Assembly (NCBI GenBank): GCA_014871385.1
Contig: CM026426.1
Location: 105,931,281 to 105,995,280, forward strand
Reading direction: 5' to 3'
DNA from: Ceratodon purpureus
Lineage: Eukaryota > Streptophyta > Bryopsida > Pseudoditrichales > Ditrichaceae
Length of the DNA: 64,000 nt
A program made the position numbers and the translations under genes. Below the pieces are notes generated by a model that worked only from the letters and a program-made list of their open reading frames with translations, was not told where the DNA came from and made no database searches. This document shows, one piece after another, positions 23,401-35,135 of this stretch. Within the stretch, counting starts at the first letter, position 1. Each line of letters opens with the position of its first letter.

Positions 23401-24186
23401 GTCGCCATCCCTCGCGATGCCCCACTGGAGTGTACGACACAGTCTAACTCCGGATTCCTCCATACCGCTGCAACTCCCATCGGCGTTGTGGTGGATGCTG
23501 TCCTGCCCACTCCGGCCGTAAATCCACCAATCCACAGTAAGTCTGGGGACCGCCGTGAGAATGTTGCCCCCTTGGGCATGGCCACGATGGGCAAAAGAGG
23601 GGAGTCGTCTGACGAGGCTCAAACGCACCCCGAGGAACCAGGAAATCCCAGGATCTGCAACCACGTTGTTGGAGTAATTCGTGGCCTGTATGTTCTCAGG
23701 GACGAGATTTTACCACTGGTATCCTCGCATTGCATGGGCCTCCGAGAGAGTCGCCATACCGCTGCGTCCGGAGTTCACAGGGCCAAGGATTGCGTTAAGG
23801 AGGAGGTTGAGCGACTGCAATTTGTCCAGAGGAAAGTTGCCGGAAAAAGGTCCATTCACGACAAAGCATTGGAAGAATATGAACGGGCACGAAATGTGCT
23901 TGCAGTAGCAAGAGACGATCGATCCGGTGTGGTAAATTGGGAAGATAAAGAGAAGAGGAGCAATTACGTTAAAAACTGGGAGGCGCTGGTGAAGTCCTAG
24001 GCAGACAACCTTGACATTGCTCGTGAGCGACTGGCGGAATGGGAATTCAAGAATACCCGGCAAATCGCAATGGTCGGGAGGCTAACTGCCGCAGCTCACA
24101 CCGCAGAGGTAAGTTACAAGCGAACTTGCGACATGATTGATGCGGACATCGGACATCCGCAGGCCGTGACGGACTTGCTCGAGTAA
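23401..24186 (+). pseudogene. Coiled-coil protein, broken
   Basis: The exon begins after an acceptor (gctcgcag). From about 23750 the residues are a long charged coiled coil (VKEEVERLQFVQRKVAGK, then ALEEYERARNVLAVARDD). The frame is cut by TAG at 23998 and continues as coiled coil (ADNLDIARERLAEW...) to TAA at 24184. It is probably the second exon of the gene starting at 22806. No enzyme domain is visible. It could be plant transposon cargo, because a coiled-coil tail of the same general type occurs in the Gypsy polyprotein. Confidence 0.45.
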
Positions 24187-24526
24187 TTGCGTTACATTCA
24201 TCGCCAACTAGAGAGAACCACCATGAAATCAGCTATCTCAAGTCACATTGCGTGCTTCTCAGCACTCTATCGTCATAGTGGACTCAGATGTCCAATGTCC
24301 TTACTTTGCTAGAACTCTGTGCTACATCGGTGATGTCCTGAGTAATGGCGACATTTTGCACCTCCTCACCCTTCGCCCTCGTCTACGAAAAAACTGGATT
24401 ATTTTCAGAACTGTAAGTTCCGGGCTTTAAGACAGGCATTGAATAGGGGACATGAAAGTAGAACTCTCCACCCTAAACGGTTCTCAGGTAGACCGTATGT
24501 GCCATTTTTCATTCGGTGCAGAATAA

Positions 24527-24772
24527 CTGAGGTCCAATGGTGTAATTGCTTCACTTACACTGCAACTTACACTGCATTGTTTACTTTTTTGGCGAAATTG
24601 CAAAAAACTGAGGTTCAGTGGTGTAATTGCTTCACTTGCACTTCAAATTACACTATACTGTTTAATTTTCTGTCGAAATTGCAGAGAAACTTAGGTTCAA
24701 TGGTGTATTTGCTTCACTTGCACTGCAACAAACACTGCACTGCTTACTTTTCTGTCGAAATTGCTCTACAGA
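24527..24772. repeat. Tandem repeat, unit about 82 bp, three copies
   Basis: The block ggtccaatggtgtaattgct begins at 24531, with near copies at 24612 and 24694 (spacings 81 and 82). Each unit ends with cgaaattgc. Copies are diverged at about one base in eight. Confidence 0.85.
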
Positions 24773-27121
24773 ACGATGCTCATCCCGACGCACATGCCGG
24801 GGTCTAAGAATAAATGCAACGCACTGTGTCATATTCTCAACTTTTTTTCATTCACAATGTTCTGATATAAATCTCCCCTCCCCTTGGACAATGGACATAA
24901 GGCAAAGCAGTGCCTTACATTGTGTAAATTGCAACGGAATTTCATTTCACGCTTTGCATTTTTTATTAAAGTGACAAGTTACCTTCAAAATAAAACATTG
25001 AAGGCATGAGTTGCAAAGTAAGTTTCAAAGTCAATCAAAGAAACTGACAAGAAGAGTGCAAATCCCTCGACGACACTGTTCTGCGCGAGAACAATTACAT
25101 GCCTCTCCATTTCTCCACAACGTACAGTCCATCCCTCACGGTGGTTTTGGAAATTCTGTGAATATAGGAAACCGAAGTGATACTGTGACGAGAAGCTGCA
25201 AATCTCACGTTAGCCCTTTTGGACTCGTTCTGGACCTAGTAATTTTGTAATCCATGTGCAGGAGTCCCGTCCCGTGGAAGGCGGCTTGGATTCGCTTCCG
25301 TAGTTCCAGAATTGTTCACTTCACAACTTCCGGTTCAATCATGTACTTGGCACCCACGTCTGTCTGTCCTGCACGAGCACGTGAACAGGATTTACCTCAC
25401 TAGTCCTCACTGTCCAATGCAGACGACCAGGACACAGTCTCCGGGACAAGGTCACGTTCCTTCCAATACGACAAGGAGAAAGAGCCTCAGGCACTCGCGT
25501 GAGAAAACCTACACGGATCATTTACTAGCACAGTGATAAGCTGCACATCCTGAAGTGAACAAGAACCCCAAGGTACAATACTTACAGATAACAATGACGT
25601 ACACTCTTCTAGCGTATTCCACGCTATGTAAACCATGAGATTGCAGTAAGCAGAGGCATTCAGAATGTGTTCGCGGTCGGCAAGAATAATGCTGACATAG
25701 GTATTCCGAACATCTTTGCTTATTACAATGTCACGGTCTACACAACATCGAATCTCGACCATCAGGCGCTTCTGTAGACTGATCACATGTAGAAATGGAA
25801 GACAACATCGTAGTTGTAGTTCTCACCTGAATAAACAACACAGTGCGCGGTCAGGTGTATACAGAAAGGAAATATTCGGTATCATAAACACAGAGATAAA
25901 AAGGACATGCCACAGATGAAGCAAATTGAAGGCCTTACTTGACGCGGGACAGTTGATTTGATGTCACTAAAATCTAGTCACCACAGATGGTGCCCCCGAT
26001 AACTTCACTGTGCTCTCCCAACGTTTTGTCCCCTGATGGTCAACTCCCAACCCTCCCCGATGAGTTCTCAATTCTCAGTTCACGCCTTACCACCCTGATT
26101 CAGAACGTCACCTTCGTCAACACGGCCTGCAAAATCCATAGCAATTCCTCTCTGGCGAATGTTGCCCACAAGGACATTAGCACCTGTTGGACACCCATGG
26201 CCGGGCTTCTTGAAACTCGGAAATGCTTCCCCGAAAGGCTGTGCACCTACTCGAACTTCACAGCACTCCAGGAGCATTGAATTCACCCAGACGCTGTGCT
26301 CCATCTATTTCTCCAAGTTGTATCAGCCCTCACAGTCTGGATACACAAAGAACACACATCTTAGCCGTGTCCAACTTCAAAAAAACAAAGACTGAGGTCG
26401 ATATGACGACGCAGCAACGTACCTCACATCCCGGTCATGCTTGAATGATCGAGGGGGAGATGGGAGGATGACTTCATCTCGAGATTGTCCCATCGATGCC
26501 TCAGAGTCGACTGCGACGCTGGGAGCACTTTATATTGGTTTCGCTGGTCAAAATTTGGAGGACCGTGCCGGCGAACGCAGGTACGTGCCACCATTGTCAG
26601 GTATCTGCCATGTACTGAATTACGTCAGGCTAATGTCTGGCAACATAAAGTACAGCAATTGTCACATGCAACTTCAGAAACTGTCGGAATTGATCCCCTG
26701 CCTCGAGCCCAGTGAAACACGATTGCATCGAGCCCAGTGACCCAGGACTGTTAAAGGTGCCCTTTCAGATCAGGATCTATTCTCAATGCCGCAGAATTGA
26801 TTAGCAAAAGAAACCACATGGGCCCCTGAAAGAGAAGTTCTTGTATAATGCTCATTGCGATCCGCATTACAATCCGCACATAATTTTATCTCTATACATC
26901 CTTGTATCATCTCTCTAGGACGTAGGGACGCATGCTTGGACTCTGCCTAAGCCAAACTGGACCTTAGTGGAGCCGACTACAAAATGCGGGCCCTGAATTG
27001 ACTCCACCTGCAGTCTCCCTGTCTTGCAACGTCCCTGGAGCCTTGACAATCTACATATAGCATGAGACCCTCAGAGGAGTTTATGCACAGAGTCGCCCAA
27101 AATAAAAAACACAATTTACTA
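24773..27121. other. No supported gene
   Basis: A 97-codon frame at 25987-26280 and its antisense (26304-26080) look moderately protein-like but carry no domain or consistent splice sites. The rest shows no recognisable coding, RNA or repeat feature. Confidence 0.35.
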
Positions 27122-27569
27122 CTACTGCGCATGGCTGTCCCGGTTGCGCTTCACCGGCTTGCCTCCGCGTCCTCGTCCTTCTCCTGCGTCCCTGATAACC
27201 GCTCGCGCCCTAAACTTCTCCTGTAGCCCAAATTGCGATGAAGGTTTCGTATTGGAAGCCTTGTCGACCCTCGCCACACCTTGAGTACCCCGGCCTCGCC
27301 CCGTAGTCATCTTCCTCGGGCCCAAAAACACAGCACCGTACTCGCGTGGAGCCACCGTCTGGACACCCGGGGAAGGACACAACAAATTCCGAAGGCGGCT
27401 TGGCTTGGCTTGACCCGTCCCTTGCTGACTGCTGAGCTTCTCATTTAGGGAATCCTCCGGATGAGCCTGTCCCCCCTTCTTCCGTGCAGTTGCATCCATT
27501 TCTTCGGATTCCAGTTTCGACATTTCACTCTGTGATACTCCCGCGTCCGTAGGCATTGTGCCTTCCTTA

Positions 27570-27834
27570 GAGCATCCCCAGTAAGGCCTGAACCGTAAAC
27601 CTGTAATCGGAAAGATGTAGAAAGACGTGAATTGCGGTTCAGGTCAAGCCTGTATTCGAGCTTGTAAGTCTGTAATTTACAGGTCGAAACCTCATTTTGG
27701 AAGGTTTTTTGGGGCAAAACCTGTAAATCTGTAAACGGTTTTGGAATGTTTTGCTTCGGAAAGGCACTCAGGTTTGGGAGAACGACGTTCTCATAATTAC
27801 AGGCTTACAGGTTTACAGCTTATTGGGGATGCTC
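27570..27834 (+). mobile_element. MITE copy 1 (Tourist/PIF-Harbinger-like)
   Basis: 265-bp element with terminal inverted repeats gagcatccccagtaag and cttattggggatgctc, flanked on both sides by TTA, the 3-bp duplication usual for PIF/Harbinger. It encodes nothing. Confidence 0.85.
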
Positions 27835-27846
27835 TTAGTTTCCTCA

Positions 27847-28111
27847 GAGCATCCCCAGTAAGCTGTAAACCTGTAAGCCTGTAATTATGAGAACGTCGTT
27901 CTCCCAAACCTGAGTGCCTTTCCGAAGCAAAACATTCCAAAACCGTTTACAGATTTACAGGTTTTGCCCCAAAAAACCTTCCAAAATGAGGTTTCGACCT
28001 GTAAATTACAGACTTACAAGCTCGAATACAGGCTTGACCTGAACCGCAATTCACGTCTTTCTACATCTTTCCGATTACAGGTTTACGGTTCAGGCCTTAC
28101 TGGGGATGCTC
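27847..28111 (-). mobile_element. MITE copy 2, inverted relative to copy 1
   Basis: 265 bp, the reverse complement of copy 1 with one difference seen (an A-C-TGGGG versus A-T-TGGGG at one terminus). It is flanked by TCA on both sides. The 12-bp gap to copy 1 includes the target duplications. Confidence 0.85.
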
Positions 28112-28515
28112 TCAGTCATTTGTATGTCCGGGAGTACATTGTCCTTCAGCAATGCTCGGAAGCTCAGATCGTCTTCAACCTCCGCAAATTCCGGCAAGGT
28201 CTCCGGGACTACAGCTATGTCTACCGGGGAGCCACCACATGTATCCAGTGTCTCGACGGACGGATGCGCCTGACTCAAACAGACTACCTCGTTGATGAAA
28301 ACAGTGCTGTCGTCAATGGATTTGGTTGATAGGGCCGGACCTCTCACAGGGCTTCCGGACGTCGCCACTGATGGTGACTTGCGAGAGGCTAGCGGCTCCG
28401 GCCACCCTGGTGGGGCTTGTCCCGACATTCCGATGCCCGGCTCTAATTGTTGAGGCGTCTTCCAAATCACGGACGCAGGAGTCCTGGCCTGCTCCGAGGA
28501 TGCAGGAGTCCTCAC

Positions 28516-30566
28516 CTGTCCGGATGATGGCGTCCCTGCGCTCTCCTATCTCTATGACGCAGGAGTTTTAGAACTAGACTTCGCATGAACTGCGAAGAAC
28601 ACAATTTAACTACGATATCCACAGCCATTACTGTTCTTCATTCGTCAATGGAGAAAAACATGTTCCGCCCTTCAGCATCCCCTAATTTCGGCCTCGTCTT
28701 GCACACAGTCAAATTGCAGTGCTTTCGAAGTGGGTCATGAAGCTGAAACTCCAAAGTGAAGTGACAAGGGAAAGTGACGAGGCACAGTGCATTCACAGTG
28801 CTTCCACAATTACCAGGTAAGGGTTACCAGCGGAAATGAAGTCAAGCAGTGCATTCCCAGTGATTGCACACCTACGGTTGAAGCAATTTGCGGACATTTA
28901 CGCAACGCAGTGAATGTGACTCAAGAGCAAGCGGAAATCGGCATCAATAGTGACCAGCGGAAACTAAGTGCCACACCGCCTTGGCAGTGAATCCAAAGGT
29001 ATCTTGAAGTCCAGCGTGGCCATGATCCCTGTTACAATGATTAAACTCGCATGCAAAGCGGTACCACCGACGCCAACAGTGCAAAGTGACAAAGTGGTCT
29101 GAAAAGGTGACAGACCTGGTTACATTTCACTGGAAGCTGCCTCCTCAGTAAACTGAAAGTAAGGTCAGAATTACCCCAGCTTCAAGAATAGCCTTCCCAA
29201 AGCATCTAACGGACATCGAAGCGATAGTGTAATTGCCATTCCACGGAATGCGAGAAAGTGAAAACAAAGCAAGCAGGGGTTCTGAAGCTCACTCTAACCA
29301 TCTCGTGAAGTCCCCAAAGTGAAACAGCTACCTAACGTCCCTGTAAACTTGAGTCCAAAGTCGTGACCATCACTGAATCCAATGAAATACAAGTGGAAGT
29401 ACAGAATACGCAACGGACTTAGAAAACTTAAGGGAGAGACGTTTCAAACAGTATTCAGTACAACACTGAATAAAAAAGCTACCAGCCCCCATTGCGAACT
29501 TCATAGATCCTACGCAGTGCTTCATAGTGTCCCCGGGTGGAAGTATGCCAGACCAATGTACTTTTTGAGTCACAATACAATATACATTGAAGGCATGAAT
29601 TTGTACTTATAATTACCTGTACTCAGAAGCTTTTTCTTCGGATTTTGTTTTGTTTTTCCAAATAGTACATATGTAGAGATCTCCTGTACATTATTGAATC
29701 AGCTAGAAAAGCAAGTTAAGTGTGTTCAATTTGTACTATTGTGCACTAGTACAAAAAAGTCACACAGTGCTTGTATATGACAAAGTACACAATTCTTTAA
29801 CATCAAAGGCTCTAATTCTGTTTTCGTTTTTTGCAAAGGAGATAAGAAGGAATAGCCTATTGGAATCTATCCTTGATTTTACAAGTACATAGTGAATTTG
29901 GTCTGTTCATGGAAGTAAATGCTGGCTTCAGCTGCAACGGAATACAAAGTGGAAAATTAAGATTTTTTGTAATCGAAGGCATGGGGAAAGTTCGTATGTG
30001 AGCGGAGAGCGGAGAGCAGAGAATGGAGAGCAGAGAATTGACAGTTAGCCAAATTTTGAAAAGTGAAGTAGACCCTATAACCGTGGAAAAATACTAAAAA
30101 AAGGCATGATTTTGTTACTTTTTTATGAAAAGGGTATAATACCGTGGAATTCAGGGTTATCTCTAATAAGAATTTTTTACATTTGTTTTCAGAGGTACAA
30201 ATTAGGGCTGATGTCATGATGACGTCATGCATACAGTCCTTTAGATTTGGTCCCTTATCGGATCTAGATACGAGTATTCCAGCATCATGTTCTTAAATTA
30301 CATCAGTAAATTTTGAATAGATAATATAGATAATTCTGGAAAAAAGAAATGCAAAAGAAGCAAAAATAAATGGTCTTAAAACTTCGTGGAATAATTCAGA
30401 GTTCGTGTACAATAATGGAGGCTGCTGAAACCAAGATGTATTCCCAGTCAGAGTGCTTGTCTTGGTTGAAGAATTCTCTGTCTTTAGATAAGACCATTTC
30501 TAGCTTAAGAGTCAAGGAACGATCTATATAAACCTTAGCAGACGTCCTTGACGTTGTATTAGGTCA
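28516..30566. other. No supported gene
   Basis: AT-rich to the right of 29.6 kb. Between 28.7 and 29.5 kb words such as aagtga and agtgcatt recur without a fixed period. No coding frame or RNA gene was recognised. Confidence 0.35.
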
Positions 30567-30881
30567 ATGATTTTTGTAGTACTTAACCTTGTACTTGCTA
30601 GGGAGTTGTTTGAAGGTATGGGCGATTCATTTGAGGTCGTTGCCTGTGAAACGATTTTACAGGATTTGCTTAACCCCTAATCAGCCATCACCAAATTTTC
30701 CCAAAACTTTCCAAAATTTGTCATTTCTAATGCAACTCATAATTTTAAATTTTAAATAGTGATTTCAAAATTTCAACCGTAGGATCTTCAAAAAAAGTCT
30801 TTCAGGAATACACCAAAAAAAAAATTAGCACTTTTCACTGTACGGATGGAAATACTTTTCACTATAGCATTCGAAGTTCAG

Positions 30882-30908
30882 TTTTTTTTTTTTTTTTTTT
30901 TTTTTTTT
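30882..30908. repeat. T homopolymer, 27 nt
   Basis: Uninterrupted T run about 200 bp inside the left end of the piggyBac element. Confidence 0.9.
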
Positions 30909-31229
30909 CTGTATTGCCCGAGTATATTAGCTTACTTTGACTACTTGTGAATTGAAATTTTACCACTACATAAGTTGGTGGTTTTTGAAATTTAAGAAGA
31001 TACCCTTTAGAGGTACACGTGTACAAAATTTGAAATGTAGAAAATAAAGACAACATGTCCGAAACAAGTTTGCAAAGGAAGTAGGGGTAAAATGCCATCA
31101 AATGCTTAGTAGAACTTGGGATTTTATTGCCTTCAAAATTATCCAAACCAAGCGGTGATAGTATTACTATTTATGTTACATACTTGTTTCTCAAAAAAAA
31201 AATTAAAAAAATAAATACTATGGAGAGAT

Positions 31230-31690
31230 CTAGATTTTGAAGGACCATGGGAATTTTGGAGGATGGGCAGGGGATACAGGCTTGGGAGGCCAATTCCCAG
31301 GCGTCCCCAGCGGCTCCATGCATCCAAGCTACCCTGACAGGACTTCAGGTTCTGCCATGCGGAGTCCTCCCCCTCCCCTCGCCCCCCCCCCCCCCCCCCA
31401 CCCTCCCCGCCCCCCCCCCCCCCCCCCCCACCCTCCCCGCCCTCCCCAACCCCCAGCCCGGGAAGCCCCCGCCCACTGTTGCAGTTGCTCCCCGCTCCAT
31501 CTCCCCCTGTGGGCCTTCCGCGGGCCCTCACTGCCCCGGGACCTCTAAGTCGCCGTGGTCCTCCCCCTCGCTCCTCCCGGAAAAACCCTGTTCACCTTCG
31601 CTGCAATGCCCACCTGGCGGGGCCATGCTTCCCCACCCCTTGCACCCCTTCCTTGCCTCTGTTCTGGCCACCGTTATCAGTGACTGTTTC
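31230..31690. other. GC-rich block with long C-runs
   Basis: A sharply GC-rich island in AT-rich DNA, with C-runs at about 31384-31398 and 31411-31428 separated by ACCCTCCCCG. Long proline-rich frames on the plus strand and glycine-rich frames on the minus strand follow from this composition. They are probably not genes. The block may be an insertion in the piggyBac arm. Confidence 0.6.
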
Positions 31691-31701
31691 TTTGTTTGTT
31701 T

Positions 31702-31702
<1 letters not shown>

Positions 31703-31762
<60 letters not shown>
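31703..31762. repeat. T homopolymer, 60 nt
   Basis: Sixty T on the plus strand, preceded by tttgtttgttt. On the minus strand this is an A-run about 380 bp after the transposase stop. Confidence 0.9.
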
Positions 31763-32142
31763 CTTGTTTTTTTTACCTTCTTTTTAAAATTTAAAAATAA
31801 AATAAAATTTAAATATGTTTTAAAATATCTTTAATTTCTTAATTTTCAGAATTTTTTCACATTGTCTTTTCTTATGCAACTGCATTTGATTTCCAATTCG
31901 AAGAAGATGAATAACATAATAGCACCTCCAAACATTTATATACAATCTTTTGGGAAGCAATATCTCTCTACAAGAATTTGATGTGTAGAATTTTTGAAAT
32001 GAACATTTTCACTCTACTTGTTTTTTTTCTAAATATTTTCTAGAATAGATAGAAAATTAGACAACTACAACAAAGAAATGAAGGAGGGACAAAAAATTAA
32101 ACCTACTTAGTTATAGAAAGTCAAATACAAAGAAGAATAGTT

Positions 32143-34018
32143 TTATTCCGAACTTACATTTTGGTGGCGTTGTCGGTGAAGTCCATCATGATATTTTTGA
32201 AAACATGAGTCCGGTCCTTGGAAACACATAAACTTATTCTCACAAGAAGGACAATAGTAATGAGGTCTTTTACCGTTTCTCTCTTTAGACTTATTGCATA
32301 CCACACAAGGGTTTCTGTTCTTCGAATGTACCGGGTAGCAATATCTGTGTCTTGGTCTTGGTGAAGTATAGTCATCTACTTGCCGTTGTCTCCAATTTCG
32401 AAGTAATGCCTCACATAACTTGGTTCTAAATTGGAGATGGCTCATTGGTTTCCGAACCGGCCTTGAAATCTTGCATTTGTCTAAATAGATCAAAAACATG
32501 TTCACAACCGTCATATCAAGCAAAAAAAAGAATACTCGATGCCACCATTTATGTGACCGATTTTGAGTACAATATGATGCACGGAGTTGGTCCGCGACAT
32601 CCACCCCCCGCATGTGTGTCGTATACTCCAAATGCATAGGCGATGTCGGAATAGCCTCCCTAATGGCTCCATTTCAACGTGGGACGGTTTGCACATGTAA
32701 ACCGGGAGATATAGTCGGTTGTGCATGAGTAGATAAGAGCAAAACTGGTTTCTTATCTTTCCATACAACGGAAGCCATAGACCTAGACTCATGCATCCTC
32801 CACTCCACCCAACCTTGTTCTTCTTTCTTATATGCCTTTGTATTTCTCAACACAAGAGGCACACCTATTCGATTAGAGCGCATTGTCCCTGTTGCATAGA
32901 TGGACCTTAAAAGCAAATCTCTAAATAAGGCCACGCTAGTAAAAAAGTTGTCCATAGCAATGACATGGCCCTTTCCTTGAATTGCAATTGCCAAATCCAA
33001 TACAACATTATGAGCTAATTTCGGTTCTCCCCTTGCAACCTGTTGCTCATCCCTTACTACTTGACTTTTGCCACAATAAATGAAGAAGTTCCACACATAT
33101 TTCGATTCCAAGCATGCCAAGCACCACACTTTTATGCCCCATTTTTGCGGTTTTTGAAGCATATATTGTCTCAATGGGCAATATGATCCTTTGTACCATA
33201 TCATCATTTCATCGATGGTGCAAAATTTGCCTAAGTTCCATAGCTTCTTACAATTTTCCTGCATGCTCTCTATCAACCATCTTATTTGTCCCAACTTGTC
33301 ATATCCAGGTAAATCTCTCTCAGGTACGTAGGTAGCGGGGTTCGTGATGTGTAAACATCTTGTCAAAATTTTGAAACGAGTGCGTGTCATAACTTTGGAA
33401 ATTGTCAAACAATGATAAATAGAACCCCGTTCATGCCAATAAGACTCAATGTGCGGTTGACGCTTCCTGCCCATATACAATCATATCGCCATAAATGCCT
33501 TCAACTCTGGCACAGTGAAATCCACCCACCCTGCACCCCCCATTGTATTTCCATCATTGTCTTCTACCGTCGCATAACAATTAGTTTCTCTAACAATATC
33601 CCGTAGAATGAGATGTGTCCAAAAAATATCAAACAATTGCAACATAGTGAAAATAGCCCTCTGAAATATATTTGAACTTGAAACACCTTCATATTCCCTA
33701 GGCTTTGGATGATAAGTGAAATGGGTCTTGTTCCACGTAGAATCGCGAAACATATACTTTATGTTGTTGCCATCTCCCACTTCCCCTCCCTCACCTTCTT
33801 CATCACTCAATAATTCATCTCTTTCAAAATCCCCACTTTCACTGTCCAATGTAGGTAGTGCCCAATCATCAAACCGCCTTCTCCTTGAATACTCAATATT
33901 TTCACGCTGAGAAGGCCTTCTAATTTGCATTGGGCGATTTCCATTTCTGCCTGAGCCTGTGTTGTAAAACTCCTCTCCGTCATTATCCCCTCCAGCAAAG
34001 TCCAAGGGAATTTGATCA
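32143..34018 (-). pseudogene. piggyBac transposase, catalytic and C-terminal part
   Basis: One frame runs 34018 to 32143 with two in-frame TGA codons (after KAFMAI near 33483, and after VQTVPR near 32676; the second fits CGA to TGA). The DDE_Tnp_1_7 core has all three catalytic aspartates: TIDEMMIWYKGSYCPLRQ (first), VIAMDNFFTSVALF (second) and MRGVDVADQLRASY (third). A C-terminal cysteine-rich zinc domain follows (CVVCNKS, CPSCENKFMC, then CFQKYH). The enzyme excises and inserts the element at TTAA without leaving a footprint. Apart from the two stops the sequence is well preserved, so loss of function is recent. Confidence 0.92.
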
Positions 34019-34229
34019 TCAGTCTATGCCCCCCCAAACCCTCCAATATCCCCGTTCCCTCCCCAATCAACCCCCCATCCCTCCCTGGCTCCCTCCACGT
34101 CCCCTGCTCTCTCATTAAAATCCCCGATCCCAACCCCGTTCCCTGTCCCCTCCCCGTTCCCCCCATTGTCACTACCCTCCCCGCTCCCAAACCTTCCTGC
34201 CCCGTCCACTTCCCCCGCTTGCTCACCTC

Positions 34230-34340
34230 CCTCCCCGATTCCAACCCTCCCTGTCCCCTCCCCGATCCCAACCCTCCCTGTCCCCTCCCCGATCCCAACC
34301 CTCCCTGTCCCCTCCCCGATCCCAATCCGCCCTGTACCCG
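34230..34340. repeat. Minisatellite, 27-bp unit, four copies
   Basis: Tandem units of cctccccgatcccaaccctc followed by cctgtcc, starting near 34230. On the minus strand they read as a VGIGEGTGR peptide repeat in frame with the transposase, so they may lie in an expanded coding linker or an intron. Confidence 0.85.
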
Positions 34341-34439
34341 CCCCGTTCCCAGCTCTCTCGACCCCTTCCCCGCTCTCAGCCTTCCTCGTGCCCAGCTCCC
34401 TCGACGTCCCCCCCGCTCCCCGCCCCGATCCCCATAACC

Positions 34440-34745
34440 CCCTTTTGGTTTTTTTTGTATTCACCCCGAAGGACCTCCCGCCGCGATATCGCCCGCGGCG
34501 GTTGGCCTCCCGGGTTTGTGGGGGCAACAAACCCGCCACGGCAAAAAGCCCGCGGGGTTCGAGAACCCGGGCACGGGTGAGATTTTCTTCTGGCTAACGG
34601 GCAGCCCAGTGAGCCACGTCACAGCGGGGTTTCGAACCCGCCACCACCCGGAGCCGTTACGACGAGCCTCCCAGGCCTACTGATCCAAAGACACGAAGCC
34701 CACAGCAGGTGTCCTCCTGTCATAACTTAAACATTCATTTTCACA
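34440..34745 (-). mobile_element. tRNA-derived SINE-like insertion
   Basis: On the minus strand an A box (TGGATCAGTAGG) is followed 37 nt later by a perfect B box (GGTTCGAAACC), the spacing of a pol III internal promoter. A second pair-like set (TGGCTCACTGGG, then GGGTTCTCGAACCCC) follows. The unit ends in an A-rich tail (aatacaaaaaaaacc) near 34440. No target duplication was confirmed. It sits inside the piggyBac transposase gene. Confidence 0.55.
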
Positions 34746-34782
34746 ACCTGCCCGATTAGAATGTTGCTCAACGGGAGTTATG

Positions 34783-34911
34783 AAGGGTGAGCACCCCGCA
34801 GGGGGGGCTCACGCGATGGGAGCACCCTACGCCTCGGGCCGGGCTTCGCCCTTGCCCTACGGCTCGGGATGCTCCCATCGCGTGAGCCCCCCCTGCGGGG
34901 GGCTCACCCTT
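34783..34911. repeat. GC-rich foldback element, 129 bp
   Basis: The left arm begins aagggtgagcaccccgcagg and the right arm ends with its complement, ggggggctcaccctt. The outer 42 bp of each arm pair with one mismatch, and the loop is also partly self-complementary. No target duplication was recognised. Confidence 0.85.
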
Positions 34912-35135
34912 TACAATACACCCCAGCCTGGACCGCTCCATTCTCCAACGGCTCTCGGATCACCTGATCTGGCAGCACCCTCATCGCCTCCCGCCCAGCC
35001 TGGACCACGAGCTACAGTGCCCCCTTCCCCCGCCCATGCATGCAGAGATCCAGAAGTCTCTCCCGCATGCCCTGTATCCATCTGAACCAGGCCGTCTTCT
35101 TGCAGTAAGCCTTCCCCTCCTTCCCCATATGCAAG

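Larger units (their letters stand above)
27122..28515 (-). pseudogene. Hypothetical basic-tailed protein split by two MITEs
   Basis: Minus-strand coding sequence lies on both sides of a MITE pair: 28515 to about 28115 (…DLSFRALLKDNVLPDIQMT) and 27566-27122 (MPTDAGVSQSEMSKLE…, ending NRDSHAQ). Each 265-bp MITE brought a 3-bp target duplication, 536 bp in all. Removing that length puts both halves in the same frame with no stop across the empty site. The uninterrupted frame would have been about 285 residues: Pro/Ser-rich at first, acidic in the middle, with an Arg/Gly-rich basic end (MTTGRGRGTQG, EGRGRGGKPVKRNR). I do not recognise the family. The basic end suggests nucleic-acid binding, an inference from composition only. 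Confidence 0.6.

Noticed and set aside
27445-28329. Two ORFs sharing an identical 50-residue stretch on opposite strands
   Set aside because: The shared stretch is MITE sequence in inverted copies, not a duplicated gene.
31139-31834. Proline-rich and glycine-rich ORFs up to 195 codons
   Set aside because: Composition-driven by C-runs and a 60-T tract; no splice sites, domain or plausible start context.
32154-32375. 73-codon minus-strand ORF overlapping the transposase C-terminus
   Set aside because: Out-of-frame shadow of the piggyBac cysteine-rich domain.
34783-34911. Rho-independent-type terminator or riboswitch-like hairpin
   Set aside because: The context is eukaryotic and transposon-internal; the stem is far longer than a terminator and fits a foldback element.
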